Shown: positions 1 through 9,144, counted from the stretch's first letter. The stretch: DNA of 64,000 nucleotides from Pseudomonadota bacterium (GCA_021323675.1 JAJPKP010000075.1:1-64000); one strand, 5' to 3'. A program made the numbers and translations. The notes: a model not told the origin generated them from the letters alone.

Positions 1-312
1 CACAAGGGCTTGTTGCTTTCCCTCGATATCCGCCAGTTGACGCGCACCGCATCGCTTGTGGCTGATGGTGTGCGTTACACGTCGGGCGCGGTGATGGACG
101 CTTACGAGGTGCTGCGCCAGTTGGTAGACGATGCGGATCAGTTCGAGCGCTTTTTCGTAGTGGTGTCTGCGGACAATGCCTTCATTGGTGACGATCGCAA
201 GCGCAGCGTCGATGCCTATACGGCGCTAAAAATGCGAATTTGGGACGACGTGCGTGCTCGCGCGCAGGATAATCCTTTAGCGCCAATGGTCGTCATTGAA
301 CCGAGCAATTGA
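1..312 (+). CDS. BREX-type ATP-binding (DUF2791, BrxD-like) protein, C-terminal fragment
   Basis: The reading frame is open from the first base and ends in TGA, so only the last 103 residues are in the window. The sequence has the look of the C-terminal part of DUF2791 / BREX ATP-binding proteins: a segment LDIRQLTRTASLVADG followed by a long helical stretch with 'YEVLRQLVDDADQFE', a hydrophobic strand FFVVVSADNAF and a closing 'YTALKMRIWDDVR'. The Walker motifs would lie upstream and cannot be checked. It is followed after 21 nt by a second gene of the same broad family and an SNF2 helicase, so the three probably act together in a DNA-processing defence complex. Family assignment is by recalled resemblance. 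Confidence 0.6.
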   Translation, partial: HKGLLLSLDIRQLTRTASLVADGVRYTSGAVMDAYEVLRQLVDDADQFERFFVVVSADNAFIGDDRKRSVDAYTALKMRIWDDVRARAQDNPLAPMVVIEPSN

Positions 313-333
313 GCCGAGGGAGAAGATCCACCG

Positions 334-1578
334 ATGAGCGAAGAACGTCGGGCTATCGAGGCATTACGGGCAGGAGTGCCTAATCGCGCAGCAATTCGAC
401 TGCTCGGTACGACTGAAAATGAAATCAGTGAGCGCTTCGTGGAGAATCTCCAGTTCTGCCGGCAGCGACTCAAAGATGGAGAGCAGCCGACTGGCCAGGT
501 CATCGCCGGCGGGTTTGGAGCCGGCAAGTCACATCTGCTCGGATATCTGAAGGAACTCGCACTGAACGAGAATTTTATCGTCAGTTGGGTGGTCATCAGC
601 AAAGAGACCCCACTATTTGATCTCAGGAAGCTCTATGTTTCCGCGATTCGAAATGCCACCGTGCCCAACCTCAATGACGATGCCATGACGGCGGTACTTT
701 CGAAGCTTCGACCCAAGAGTGACGCGTATGATGACCTCGCCCAGTGGGCGGAAAGTGCGGAGGCCGAACTCTCAGCTTTGTTCCCCGCCCTGCTTCATCT
801 GTTTCCGCATCCAAACACCAACCCGGAGCGGATACAGCAGATGGCCCGGTTTTTCTCCGGGGGCAAGCTCAGCTTTGCCAACGTCAGGCAATGGCTACGT
901 GAAGTGGGGGCGGTGAAGCTTTTCCCTCTAAAGACTATTAAGCAACCGGACCTGACTCGCCAGCGGTTACGCTTCGTGCCGCGTCTTATCGCAGCTGCAG
1001 GATATAGCGGCTGGGTTCTATTACTCGATGAGGTCGAGTTGATCGGTCGTTACAGTGTTCTACAACGTGGGCGCAGTTATGCCGAATTAGCTCGCTGGTT
1101 AGGTCTCGATGCCGAGGAAAGAGTCCCCGGCGTGGTCACCGTGGCGGCTATTACGGATGACTTCACCAGCGAGGTGATTAACAAGCGGCGCGACGATGAA
1201 CAAGTACCGCTTAAGCTTGTAGATAAGAACGAGCGGAGAACCGCCGACCGTGCGCGACTCGGCATGGAGATGCTGGAAAAGAAGCAGGTGTTGTTGCAGG
1301 CCCCAAATTCGGCCTTGTTGGAGGTCAGCCTGAATAAGATACGCGGCTTCTACTCCGATGCGTATGGGTGGGATGTTGCCGGTGCTGACGTCGGCGAAAT
1401 CACAGCAGCGAAGTCGATGCGCCAGTATATCAAGTCGTGGATTACGACCTGGGACCTTGAGCGGTTGTACAATAGCCGACCTGAGATTGAAACGGTGGAT
1501 GTCGCTCCTGACTACGAGGAGAACAAGGACATGGAGCTAGTGGCCGAGCCGAGCGGCGACGATCCGGACGACGAATGA
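334..1578 (+). CDS. BREX-type ATP-binding domain protein (DUF2791, BrxD-like ATPase)
   Basis: A 414-residue P-loop ATPase. The start region 'RRAIEALRAGVPNR' and Walker A motif GGFGAGKSH at residues 59-67 are characteristic of the DUF2791 / BrxD group, and a Walker B strand VLLLDEVE sits at about 228-235. The C-terminus is strongly acidic. The family is known from BREX phage-defence loci, where BrxD accompanies a helicase. Here it follows another DUF2791-type gene by 21 nt and its stop overlaps the helicase start (ATGA), indicating translational coupling. No BREX methylase (PglX) or phosphatase (PglZ) is visible in the window, so this may be a different tandem-ATPase plus helicase system. Confidence 0.8.
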   Translation: MSEERRAIEALRAGVPNRAAIRLLGTTENEISERFVENLQFCRQRLKDGEQPTGQVIAGGFGAGKSHLLGYLKELALNENFIVSWVVISKETPLFDLRKLYVSAIRNATVPNLNDDAMTAVLSKLRPKSDAYDDLAQWAESAEAELSALFPALLHLFPHPNTNPERIQQMARFFSGGKLSFANVRQWLREVGAVKLFPLKTIKQPDLTRQRLRFVPRLIAAAGYSGWVLLLDEVELIGRYSVLQRGRSYAELARWLGLDAEERVPGVVTVAAITDDFTSEVINKRRDDEQVPLKLVDKNERRTADRARLGMEMLEKKQVLLQAPNSALLEVSLNKIRGFYSDAYGWDVAGADVGEITAAKSMRQYIKSWITTWDLERLYNSRPEIETVDVAPDYEENKDMELVAEPSGDDPDDE

Positions 1579-2975
1579 CAGAGCCCACACAGACTGTCAG
1601 CAGTGCCGGCGGCGGCGAATTCGGACTGACCTGGCCGCACCCTCTCTTTCCATACCAGGCGAGCGGCGTGCGCGCCCTGATCAGTAAGCCGTCGTTGTTG
1701 CTTGCCGACGAAATGGGACTCGGCAAGACGATCCAAGCCATTGCCGCGCTACGGTGCCTGTTTGCCGCCGGTGCGGCCCGAGTGGTGCTGGTGGTGGCCC
1801 CGGCCGGCCTAGTCTTGCAATGGCGGCGCGAATTTCGACTCTGGGCGCCCGAACTCCGTCTGCTCACTGTGCTTGGAACCTCCAGTGCAAGGGACGCAAT
1901 ATGGCGCGGAAAGGCGCAGGTGTACATAGCCAGCTACGAGACTGTACGGACCGATCTTGGCAATAGCGGTCACGGCAACCATGACTGGGACGTAGTGATA
2001 ATCGACGAGGCGCAACGAATCAAAAATCCGGACGCCGACATTTCTCGGGCGGTTAAGCGGCTCCCGCGCCGGTACGGATGGGCGCTGAGCGGGACGCCCC
2101 TTGAGAATAGTCTGGATGACTTGATTTCAATTCTTGACTTTGTCGCTCCAGGTCGCTTCCGTCCAGGCACTTTCGCCCGGGGGCTACGTCGCCTATTAGG
2201 CGAGGTCCAATTGCGGCGTCGGCGGGCCGACGTGCTGCACGATCTACCTCCTAAGCTCCCGGTTCAGGTGCTCGTCGATCTAGAGCCGCGACAGCGCCTA
2301 GCTTATGAGCGCGCCGAACGGGAGGGCATCATCCGACTCGCAAGCCTCGGCGCCGATCTTCGAATCAATCACGTGCTGGAGCTTATTCTGCGGTTAAAGC
2401 AGATATGCAATTTTTGTCCGGAGACAGGGGCCTCAGCCAAACTAATCGACTTGCGCGAGCGTCTGCAGCGGGTCGTCACTAGTGGAGAGCGCGCTCTTGT
2501 CTTTTCACAATTCGCTACAGAGCCGTTCGGGGTCAAGCGACTTGCTCGAGAACTGAACGAGTTCCATCCGCTGGTGCTCTCGGGTGATCTCCCTGTTGAA
2601 GCCCGTGCCGAAGTGATCCGGCAGTTCGAGCGGGAACATGAGCGCAAACTGCTGCTGCTGTCACTTCGCGTCGGCGGGATCGGCTTGAATCTTACTGCTG
2701 CATCCTACGTGTTCCACTTTGACCGCTGGTGGAACCCGGCAGTCGAATCCCAGGCTGAGGACCGCACACACCGCATAGGGCAGGCGAAACCAGTGCATGT
2801 ATACTCCTATCTCTGTTCCGACACTGTCGAGGAGCGAGTCGCGGAGATTTTGACGCAAAAGCGGCAATTGTTCACTGATGTGGTAGATGGCGTCTCGCTC
2901 CGGCATATTCGCCGATTCGACCTAACAGATCTTCTCTCGGCGGTCGGGTTGCAAAATACCCGACGGGTTCCCTGA
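1575..2975 (+). CDS. SNF2-family DEAD/DEAH-box helicase (compact, 466 aa)
   Basis: A superfamily 2 Swi2/Snf2 ATPase reduced to the two RecA-like lobes. Visible motifs are FPYQASGV (Q-like, about 25-32), DEMGLGKT (motif I, 45-52), DEAQ (motif II, 144-147), SGTP (motif III, 172-175), the 'GTPLENSLDDL' signature, the second-lobe strand ALVFSQF and the arginine-finger motif HRIGQ. Such proteins translocate on double-stranded DNA and remodel protein-DNA complexes. At 466 residues it has no accessory domain, unlike the larger DrmD or chromatin-type homologues. The ATG lies inside an ATGA overlap with the preceding ATPase gene, so the two are coupled. A 214-nt gap separates it from the SPARTA genes. 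Confidence 0.93.
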   Translation: MTEPTQTVSSAGGGEFGLTWPHPLFPYQASGVRALISKPSLLLADEMGLGKTIQAIAALRCLFAAGAARVVLVVAPAGLVLQWRREFRLWAPELRLLTVLGTSSARDAIWRGKAQVYIASYETVRTDLGNSGHGNHDWDVVIIDEAQRIKNPDADISRAVKRLPRRYGWALSGTPLENSLDDLISILDFVAPGRFRPGTFARGLRRLLGEVQLRRRRADVLHDLPPKLPVQVLVDLEPRQRLAYERAEREGIIRLASLGADLRINHVLELILRLKQICNFCPETGASAKLIDLRERLQRVVTSGERALVFSQFATEPFGVKRLARELNEFHPLVLSGDLPVEARAEVIRQFEREHERKLLLLSLRVGGIGLNLTAASYVFHFDRWWNPAVESQAEDRTHRIGQAKPVHVYSYLCSDTVEERVAEILTQKRQLFTDVVDGVSLRHIRRFDLTDLLSAVGLQNTRRVP

Positions 2976-3189
2976 GTCACCTTGGGCTTCAACCATTCAA
3001 GTCGGCAGCGTGGCTGCCACCGATCGAGAAGGACGAAGGGCGTCTCATCTGCTGGCTGGCGGTTACCGAGCACTTGGCCCGCGCGAGCTGACGCACGGTG
3101 TTTGTCCGCGCATACACTGACGCCGCACGCCGCTCCTGCAGGATCATCCAAGGCGTGGTTCAAAGTGAGCCAATAGGTAGAACTTTGCG

Positions 3190-4569
3190 ATGAGAACTAC
3201 CGTCTTCATCACCCACGCTGCTCCTGAAGATAATGACTTCGCGCTCTGGCTGTCTTCGAAGCTCGCCACTGCTGGGTATCGGGTCTGGGTCGACAAACAG
3301 CGACTCCGCGGAGGTGATGATTTCTGGGGTGAAATTGATCGAATTCTTCGAAACGATGCCATAAAGCAGATCGTCGTCTTTTCAAAAAACTGCACGAAAC
3401 CCGGGGTAAAACGGGAATTGGCGATCGGCAGCATCGTTGCTCAGCGCCTCTCGGATCCCAAATTCATGATCCCTATTCGCGCCGATGACGTGCGGTTCAC
3501 CGACGCGCCACCGGAATTTGTACGGGGAAATATCCTTGACGCCTATCCCCAGTGGTACAACTGCCTCGACGATCTATTCACGGCTCTTTCCGAGACCGCT
3601 GTACCGCGATCTCCGTCGCCCGATGCTGCCATCCTCAGCGCCATCGTTGAAGCTCGGGAAGACGGTCGCCGACTTGTCGTTCATCAGCGCGAGTCTTGTC
3701 TCACCAATTGGTTTCCCATTTCTGAACCGCCAAAGAGCGTTCGGTACTATCGCTTTGACGGCTCGCAAGCCCAGTTGACTGCTTGGCTCAGTGACTGCCG
3801 TTGTCCGTATGTTCCGCTTGGACGACTCGTTGGCAGCTTTGTCGACCCCGCCGCGTTTTCCGAAGCCGGGCCCTTTCCCTTGACTTGGTCCACGGCCTAC
3901 GACTGTCCCTTTATGGATTTTATCTCCGGCGACGATACTGGACCGTTAGCTGAACGCTCGGGAGCCACAAATCATGCCGTTGATTTACTACGACAACACT
4001 TTTCGAAACTCGCACAGAGCCGGGGACTGCTATCTGTGGAGTTCGCAAACAGAGACCTTGGATGGTTTTTCCCCGATGGTCTAGTGCCGGGCGGCAGAGT
4101 CGTGTTCGAGGGCGCCGACGGAAGACCTCACCGGAGGGCTCTAAGCGGCAAGTTTAAGGCACTCCGCTGGCATACTTGCCTCATAGTGAAACCGCGCCTC
4201 TGGCCGGAACTGGTCTATCGCGTACACGCGAACCTGGTCCTAACCAAGGATGGTCGCACGCCCCTTCCTGGTGACAGGACCCATAGACGGCGCCGGCGAC
4301 TGACGCGCTCTTGGTGGAACGACGTCTGGAGAGACCGGCTTTTGGCTGCAATGAGTTTTCTGGGAGACGGAAACCAACAGATCGCGTTGACTGCTGGAAG
4401 CGAGACCTTTCAACTCGCAGGGACTCCCATGCTCGTGGATGTCCCCGTTTCCTATGAGGCCATAGATCCGCCACCTCCGTCCGAAGAAGACGAGGAAGGC
4501 AACATCATTCAAAGCGCTGTCCTGGACGATTACGACGACGATCTGGACGAGAACGAAGAAGACGAATGA
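3190..4569 (+). CDS. TIR-APAZ protein of a short-Argonaute (SPARTA) defence system
   Basis: A 459-residue protein. Residues 1 to about 140 form a TIR domain: VFITHA strand, the 'WGEIDRIL' helix, and VKRELAIG with Glu76 at the catalytic NADase position. The remainder is compatible with an APAZ domain, which replaces the N/PAZ part of Argonaute and binds the partner. The tail (about 425-459) is extremely acidic. In SPARTA systems guide-directed recognition of invader DNA oligomerises the TIR domains, which hydrolyse NAD(P)+ and kill or arrest the cell. The length (characterised relatives are about 450 aa) and the ATGA overlap with the Argonaute gene fit closely. A TIR-only effector is the alternative, but the neighbour makes SPARTA the best reading. 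Confidence 0.92.
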   Translation: MRTTVFITHAAPEDNDFALWLSSKLATAGYRVWVDKQRLRGGDDFWGEIDRILRNDAIKQIVVFSKNCTKPGVKRELAIGSIVAQRLSDPKFMIPIRADDVRFTDAPPEFVRGNILDAYPQWYNCLDDLFTALSETAVPRSPSPDAAILSAIVEAREDGRRLVVHQRESCLTNWFPISEPPKSVRYYRFDGSQAQLTAWLSDCRCPYVPLGRLVGSFVDPAAFSEAGPFPLTWSTAYDCPFMDFISGDDTGPLAERSGATNHAVDLLRQHFSKLAQSRGLLSVEFANRDLGWFFPDGLVPGGRVVFEGADGRPHRRALSGKFKALRWHTCLIVKPRLWPELVYRVHANLVLTKDGRTPLPGDRTHRRRRRLTRSWWNDVWRDRLLAAMSFLGDGNQQIALTAGSETFQLAGTPMLVDVPVSYEAIDPPPPSEEDEEGNIIQSAVLDDYDDDLDENEEDE

Positions 4570-6089
4570 GTTCGATGATCACCGCTCAATACATCGAGGA
4601 GCCACTTTTAGAGTTCGGTAAAGGTCAGTGCCTTGAGCACCCCCAGGACGGTCTCTTCCTTTACGGTCCGGTCAAGATAAAGGGCAGTCCTGAGGTCGTC
4701 AATGTCGGCGTAATCGGAACGCAGACTGGGATCAGGCTTCTGAAGACCTGGCTGAAGAAGCTGACCGGCAGGATTCCCACTGAAAACCCGCGTGTCTTTC
4801 ACACAGCGGGATGGCCGGGGTTTCAAGCGTGCTTCGAGGCAAGACTCGAAACCGAGCCCGTTGCGTCAATCGTACTTGGCGACACTGCCATCAAGAATGC
4901 CGTCAGCATTTCGAACCGTACCGAGGCGGTCAGGAAAACCGTCCAGCTATACGAAGACAAAATCCTGGAACATTTGCGCACTGAAGAATCGCGCGCCGAC
5001 GTATGGTGCGTCGTCGTTCCGGAAATTGTTCACAGGTATGGACGACCCGAGGTCATCGGGCCCAAGGACGCTACGAAGGCAACCTTGATGTCGGAAAAGA
5101 CCGCAGCCGAATTTCTCCGAGGCGGAGCGCTGTTCCCTGAGATGGAGGAAGAGGCGAAAACTTACTTGTTCGCGAGAAATTTCCATCATCAACTGAAAGC
5201 CCAACTCTTGCACAAAGAGGTTGTCGTCCAGGTTGTGCGCGAAACGACGCTCGACCCCACGCTCGATCTCGATAACTTCGGCAATCCGCGACGCTCGCTA
5301 CAAGAGCTCGCAAAAATCGCCTGGAACTTCGGGACCACGCTATATTTCAAAGCTAGAGGTCAACCATGGCAACTAGCGAACGTTCGTCCTCGAGTGTGCT
5401 ATGTCGGCTTGGTCTTTAAAGAAGACCCCTCTCCCGCTCAGCGCGGCGATGCCTGCTGCGCCGCTCAGATGTTCTTAAACTCCGGCAACGGTGTCGTTTT
5501 TCGGGGCGCGCTCGGCCCCTGGTATTCGGAGCAGAAGCGTGAATTTCATCTTAACCGTGCCGCCGCCGGCGACTTGGTGAGTCAGGTGCTCGATGCATAC
5601 AAAAAGGACCACGGCGGCCCTCCAGCGGAACTGTTTATCCATGCTCGACAAAGATTTTCCGATGAGGAATGGGCTGGCTTTCAATCAGGTGTGCCTAGCG
5701 AAACAATACTCGTAGGGGTTCGTATTCGACCATCCCAGGATTTACGACTCTTTCGACCAGACGTGTCCGTGCCGGTACTCAGGGGTACGGCAGTAGGGAT
5801 TTCCCAAAGGGAGGGATTTCTTTGGACAACGGGCTATATACCACGTCTGCGCACGTACCCTGGCTTCGAAACTCCGAAGCCAATCCATATCGAAATGAAC
5901 CGCGGCAATGGCGATCTGACGACAGTAATGCGCGATATTCTCGCCCTGACGAAAATCAACTACAACGCGTGCGACTACTCCAGCGGACTGCCGGTCACTC
6001 TGAAGTTCGCGAACCGCGTCGGCGAAATTTTAACCGCCTCACCCAAGGGAATGAACGCGCCTCCGTTGCCGTTTAGATTTTACATATGA
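4566..6089 (+). CDS. Short prokaryotic Argonaute (MID-PIWI), SPARTA partner
   Basis: A 507-residue protein of the length usual for short pAgos that consist of MID and PIWI domains only. Recognisable parts are the segment VCYVGLVFKE in the PIWI region and the C-terminus LPFRFYI, whose terminal carboxylate in Argonautes helps to bind the guide 5' end and metal. Short pAgos of this group are normally catalytically inactive and serve as guide-RNA, target-DNA sensors for the associated TIR-APAZ effector. The ATG overlaps the stop of the TIR-APAZ gene (ATGA), giving tight translational coupling expected for subunits of one complex. The absence of the catalytic tetrad is inferred from the family and not shown by alignment. 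Confidence 0.93.
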   Translation: MSSMITAQYIEEPLLEFGKGQCLEHPQDGLFLYGPVKIKGSPEVVNVGVIGTQTGIRLLKTWLKKLTGRIPTENPRVFHTAGWPGFQACFEARLETEPVASIVLGDTAIKNAVSISNRTEAVRKTVQLYEDKILEHLRTEESRADVWCVVVPEIVHRYGRPEVIGPKDATKATLMSEKTAAEFLRGGALFPEMEEEAKTYLFARNFHHQLKAQLLHKEVVVQVVRETTLDPTLDLDNFGNPRRSLQELAKIAWNFGTTLYFKARGQPWQLANVRPRVCYVGLVFKEDPSPAQRGDACCAAQMFLNSGNGVVFRGALGPWYSEQKREFHLNRAAAGDLVSQVLDAYKKDHGGPPAELFIHARQRFSDEEWAGFQSGVPSETILVGVRIRPSQDLRLFRPDVSVPVLRGTAVGISQREGFLWTTGYIPRLRTYPGFETPKPIHIEMNRGNGDLTTVMRDILALTKINYNACDYSSGLPVTLKFANRVGEILTASPKGMNAPPLPFRFYI

Positions 6090-6127
6090 GGCCGAGGTTT
6101 TCGTGCGTGGGTTTCGAGTCGGTTCTT

Positions 6128-7684
6128 TCATGCTTCTGGCGTTGGTTGCTTGTACCCGAACGAAGCACGGTACAAGGCCTCTAGCTGCTTCGCCTCTAGA
6201 TCCGTAAGCGCCGCAAATTCATTCTCCCGAGCGCGCTTCGATAATCGACCACTCTCTTGGCGCAGAAAGCGATGCAAGAGCTCGATCGTTTCGGCGGGCA
6301 TGTCGGCGATTTCCTGGACGCCGCGCGCGAATCGATCGTAGGCCTGCAGGTAAACGACCTCGTCCGGAAGGTCACGCTCAATCGTCTGCTCTACGCATCG
6401 ATAGAGAAACTCGGTGTGCGCAGTCGCATCGAAATACCGATAATAGTCGCCGGTGTCATTCAAAACCTCGATGTTCCCGTTTGGCGCAGCGCGCCAGTCT
6501 ATGTGTTCCAGCAAAGGGCGGGAGTACGATTCGAGAATTTCGCGATAGCCGTCGATATCCCGCAGAATGGCGGCACTCACAGGGAAAATCACGCCCGGCG
6601 GATTATAACCCGCCGCAGCGAGCACGTGATGGATGAGCCAGCGATGGACCCTTCCGTTTCCGTCGCTGAATGGATGGACGTAAACGAATCCGAACGCAGC
6701 CGCTGCCGCGACTACCACGGGATCGACGCCGCCATCGATCGCACGCGCGACGTACGCAATCACTCCTTCAACCAAGCTCCTTAGATCCTCGGGACGCGCG
6801 CTGATGTGATCCGGGAGCGGCTCGTTATTCGTGCGGTCATGCATTCCCACGAATCCACCTTCGGAGCGGAGTCCAAGGCGCACGAACCGCATATCGCCGA
6901 TCACGATCCGCTGCAATCTTTCAAACTCGGCGATGCTCAGCTTGCGCGAACCCGCCTCACCGATGATCTGACCCCATCGCGCTGCGCGCTTCGGAGATGG
7001 CAGTTCGCCCTCAATCGAAAATGAGGACTTGCTGTCGCTGAGGAGCAGGAATGCAGCCGCACGGGCCATGATGTCGGCGTGAATGCGGCCCACAACCTCG
7101 CGCGCAACTTTGTCGAGGCGTTTTGCCCCGTACCCTTCGAGCGTCTCGGTGCGCCTCACCATCGGGCAGAACGCGCGCGTGCCTGGAAGGTTATCGATCA
7201 CTTTGTGCCGCGACGACAACGCGCCGCGTTTGACGGCGAATTGCTTGGTCGGGTCGACGACAGCGACCGCGCGCACCTTTCCCGGATCCCTTATGTCGAG
7301 CTGCCGGCCGGTCAGCCACTCGTGCAAAAACCAGAGGCGCCGAGCGTAGGCGCCGGTGGGCTTGGAGCGGACAGCGGCAGCAATCTCCGCGTCCGGTACC
7401 ACCTTGAAGAGCGCGGCCAGAACACCGAGATCGACGCCTTCCCATTTAAGGGCAAACTCCAAATGTCCGCTGAGTGTGTCGTCTGGTGCGTGTCGAGGAG
7501 TGAAGAGTTGCCAGGCTTCGGTTGAGGCGGGGTGGTGCCGGGACGCGACTGCGGCGAGTCGCGGAGGCAACGGAAGTTGGAGATGATAGCGTTCGATTAG
7601 GGCTGCATAGCCGACGGGACGCGCTGGCTCGGGCAGCGAGCGACCGCGAAAATCTGTCACCGAACGAGAATTCTTTTCACTCAT
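6128..7684 (-). CDS. Fic-domain protein (AMPylase/nucleotidyl-transferase type) with N-terminal inhibitory motif
   Basis: A 518-residue protein with the Fic core motif HPFSDGNGR at residues 337-345 (catalytic His337, metal-binding Asp341). Upstream lies an inhibitory-helix motif of the [ST]xxxE[GN] type, S221-E225-G226, so activity is probably restrained in cis as in class II Fic proteins. Such enzymes usually transfer AMP from ATP to hydroxyl side chains of target proteins. The N-terminal 200 and C-terminal 130 residues are not assigned to a known domain. The gene converges with the short-Argonaute gene (38 nt between stops) and may be independent cargo. Start at 7684 is the first ATG in frame; upstream DNA shows no better candidate. 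Confidence 0.9.
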   Translation of the reverse strand: MSEKNSRSVTDFRGRSLPEPARPVGYAALIERYHLQLPLPPRLAAVASRHHPASTEAWQLFTPRHAPDDTLSGHLEFALKWEGVDLGVLAALFKVVPDAEIAAAVRSKPTGAYARRLWFLHEWLTGRQLDIRDPGKVRAVAVVDPTKQFAVKRGALSSRHKVIDNLPGTRAFCPMVRRTETLEGYGAKRLDKVAREVVGRIHADIMARAAAFLLLSDSKSSFSIEGELPSPKRAARWGQIIGEAGSRKLSIAEFERLQRIVIGDMRFVRLGLRSEGGFVGMHDRTNNEPLPDHISARPEDLRSLVEGVIAYVARAIDGGVDPVVVAAAAAFGFVYVHPFSDGNGRVHRWLIHHVLAAAGYNPPGVIFPVSAAILRDIDGYREILESYSRPLLEHIDWRAAPNGNIEVLNDTGDYYRYFDATAHTEFLYRCVEQTIERDLPDEVVYLQAYDRFARGVQEIADMPAETIELLHRFLRQESGRLSKRARENEFAALTDLEAKQLEALYRASFGYKQPTPEA

Positions 7685-8015
7685 CGGAAACTTTGCGGTA
7701 ATTCATCACAAAACTCAATTCATCAACGAACTTCAAAACGGCCGGGCTCCTCGCCTAAGCGGCCTCGGCGCGGAATATTTTCACGCTTCGTCCTAAACGT
7801 TCACCAACGAAGCTATATCGCGAATAATAATCACCTCAAGGCTGCATGTAAAGAGGCTCCGCGCGAACGGTGATGGTCAACGCTCTGAGGAGCCCTTCAT
7901 CAGAAACGGCCCTTCACCAAACGGTGAAAGCAGCTACTGGGAGGACGGGCATAAAACATATCCTTCAGACCCGGAATCCAGCCGGGATCGCGAAATCCGG
8001 CCGTGCCCTCGAATT
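7685..8015. other. Intergenic region between the Fic gene and trbL
   Basis: No gene is apparent. The right part lies just beyond the end of the minus-strand transfer operon and contains two small inverted repeats, TTCACC/GGTGAA at 7913-7928 and CCCGG/CCGGG at 7970-7986; neither is followed by a clear T-run. The left part must hold the promoter of the minus-strand Fic gene. Confidence 0.5.
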
Positions 8016-9110
8016 TTAAAGCAGGGAGGTCTGTGCGCTCCGCTTCGCTTGTTGAGTAGCCGGACCGTGGCCCATACGAGCCGTTTGGTTTCCGCTTTGG
8101 GTAGGCGAAGCGCCGCCGTTGGATCCTGCGGGTATTCGGACTGTAGGGGGAGACGAGGCCGAGCGAGCGGAGTTGTTGGCGGCGGCTTTGTCGCCGGCTT
8201 CGAGGCTTGCGCCCAGCGAGTGGCCGCTTTGCGCTGAGGAAGCAGATTCAGCCCCCGCGGCCTTTTGGCTGGTCAGAATCCGGCCCAAGCCGTAGCCGGC
8301 CATTGCAGCTTCGAAGGCATGGCTCAGATTCAAAGAGACTGCACCGCCGACAATAGATGCAGCGGTGTTTGGAATCGTCCACGCGAGCAGCATGAAGATA
8401 AGTGCCGCTCCCGCAATGGTCAGCGGCAACGTTGGGTCAGCGATGGTCCAGCCAGTCAATGCGGCGTTCCAGCCCGCCGTGATGGTCATCCCTACCCCTA
8501 CCAGCAAATATAGAAAAAAGAGTTTGACACCTACGCCCGCAATCCAACCGAGAAAGCCTTCTGCGAATTTTATCGTCCAGCGTGAACCGCTAAAGCCGAG
8601 AAGCAGGACTCCTCCGCCAATACCCACGTAGGCCTCGGACAAAGCCAGCAGCATTTGTCCGGCGATGAGAGCGAACGAGAGGAACATGATTAGTCCCGCA
8701 ACGAGAGCAATCAGCGATGCGATCGTAACGTGGAACCATCCGAGACTTCCAAAGCCGCGATAGATGGTCTGGAACATCGCTAAGCCGTTGCCGAAGACCG
8801 TGCTTGGACTGAGACTGGGAATGCCGGCTGCAATGCCGCCTATTTCCTCGAAACCATGGACGATCGCCATGAACCAGATTGGCGCATTGACGATCAAAGC
8901 ATACAGGAAACCGAGCGCAAGAGACTTCTTTACGAACTCGGCCAGTAAGCGGGTGGCCTCGTCCTGATCGGCGAGAAAATGGAAGCAGGTGATGATGATC
9001 TCGATGAGGACGAGACCGAGAAAGATCTTCTCGGCGAAGGGCTGCATGATGGCCATGTAGCGCTGTCCGGCCCACTGAAACGTTTGAGCAATATTGTCTA
9101 GATTGTTCAC
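8016..9110 (-). CDS. trbL: P-type conjugative transfer protein TrbL (VirB6-like)
   Basis: A 364-residue polytopic inner-membrane protein with about six hydrophobic segments between residues 25 and 260, including the glycine-rich 'AYVGIGGGVLLLGFSGSRW' region typical of TrbL, followed by a 110-residue polar Ala/Ser/Gly-rich tail. TrbL corresponds to VirB6 and forms part of the translocation channel in the inner membrane. The chosen start is a GTG with a well-placed AGGAG seven bases upstream. It is the last gene of the minus-strand trb operon, directly after a small lipoprotein gene. In most relatives trbF would follow; here the operon ends. Confidence 0.93.
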   Translation of the reverse strand: MNNLDNIAQTFQWAGQRYMAIMQPFAEKIFLGLVLIEIIITCFHFLADQDEATRLLAEFVKKSLALGFLYALIVNAPIWFMAIVHGFEEIGGIAAGIPSLSPSTVFGNGLAMFQTIYRGFGSLGWFHVTIASLIALVAGLIMFLSFALIAGQMLLALSEAYVGIGGGVLLLGFSGSRWTIKFAEGFLGWIAGVGVKLFFLYLLVGVGMTITAGWNAALTGWTIADPTLPLTIAGAALIFMLLAWTIPNTAASIVGGAVSLNLSHAFEAAMAGYGLGRILTSQKAAGAESASSAQSGHSLGASLEAGDKAAANNSARSASSPPTVRIPAGSNGGASPTQSGNQTARMGHGPATQQAKRSAQTSLL

Positions 9111-9144
9111 GGTGATCTCCTGTCAGAGATCTGCCCCTGGGCTA

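Noticed and set aside
7961-7986. IncP-type nic site resemblance (TATCCTTCAGACCCGG)
   Set aside because: The resemblance to the IncP nic region is partial: the bases around the cleavage position differ and extra bases intervene. Not enough to call oriT.
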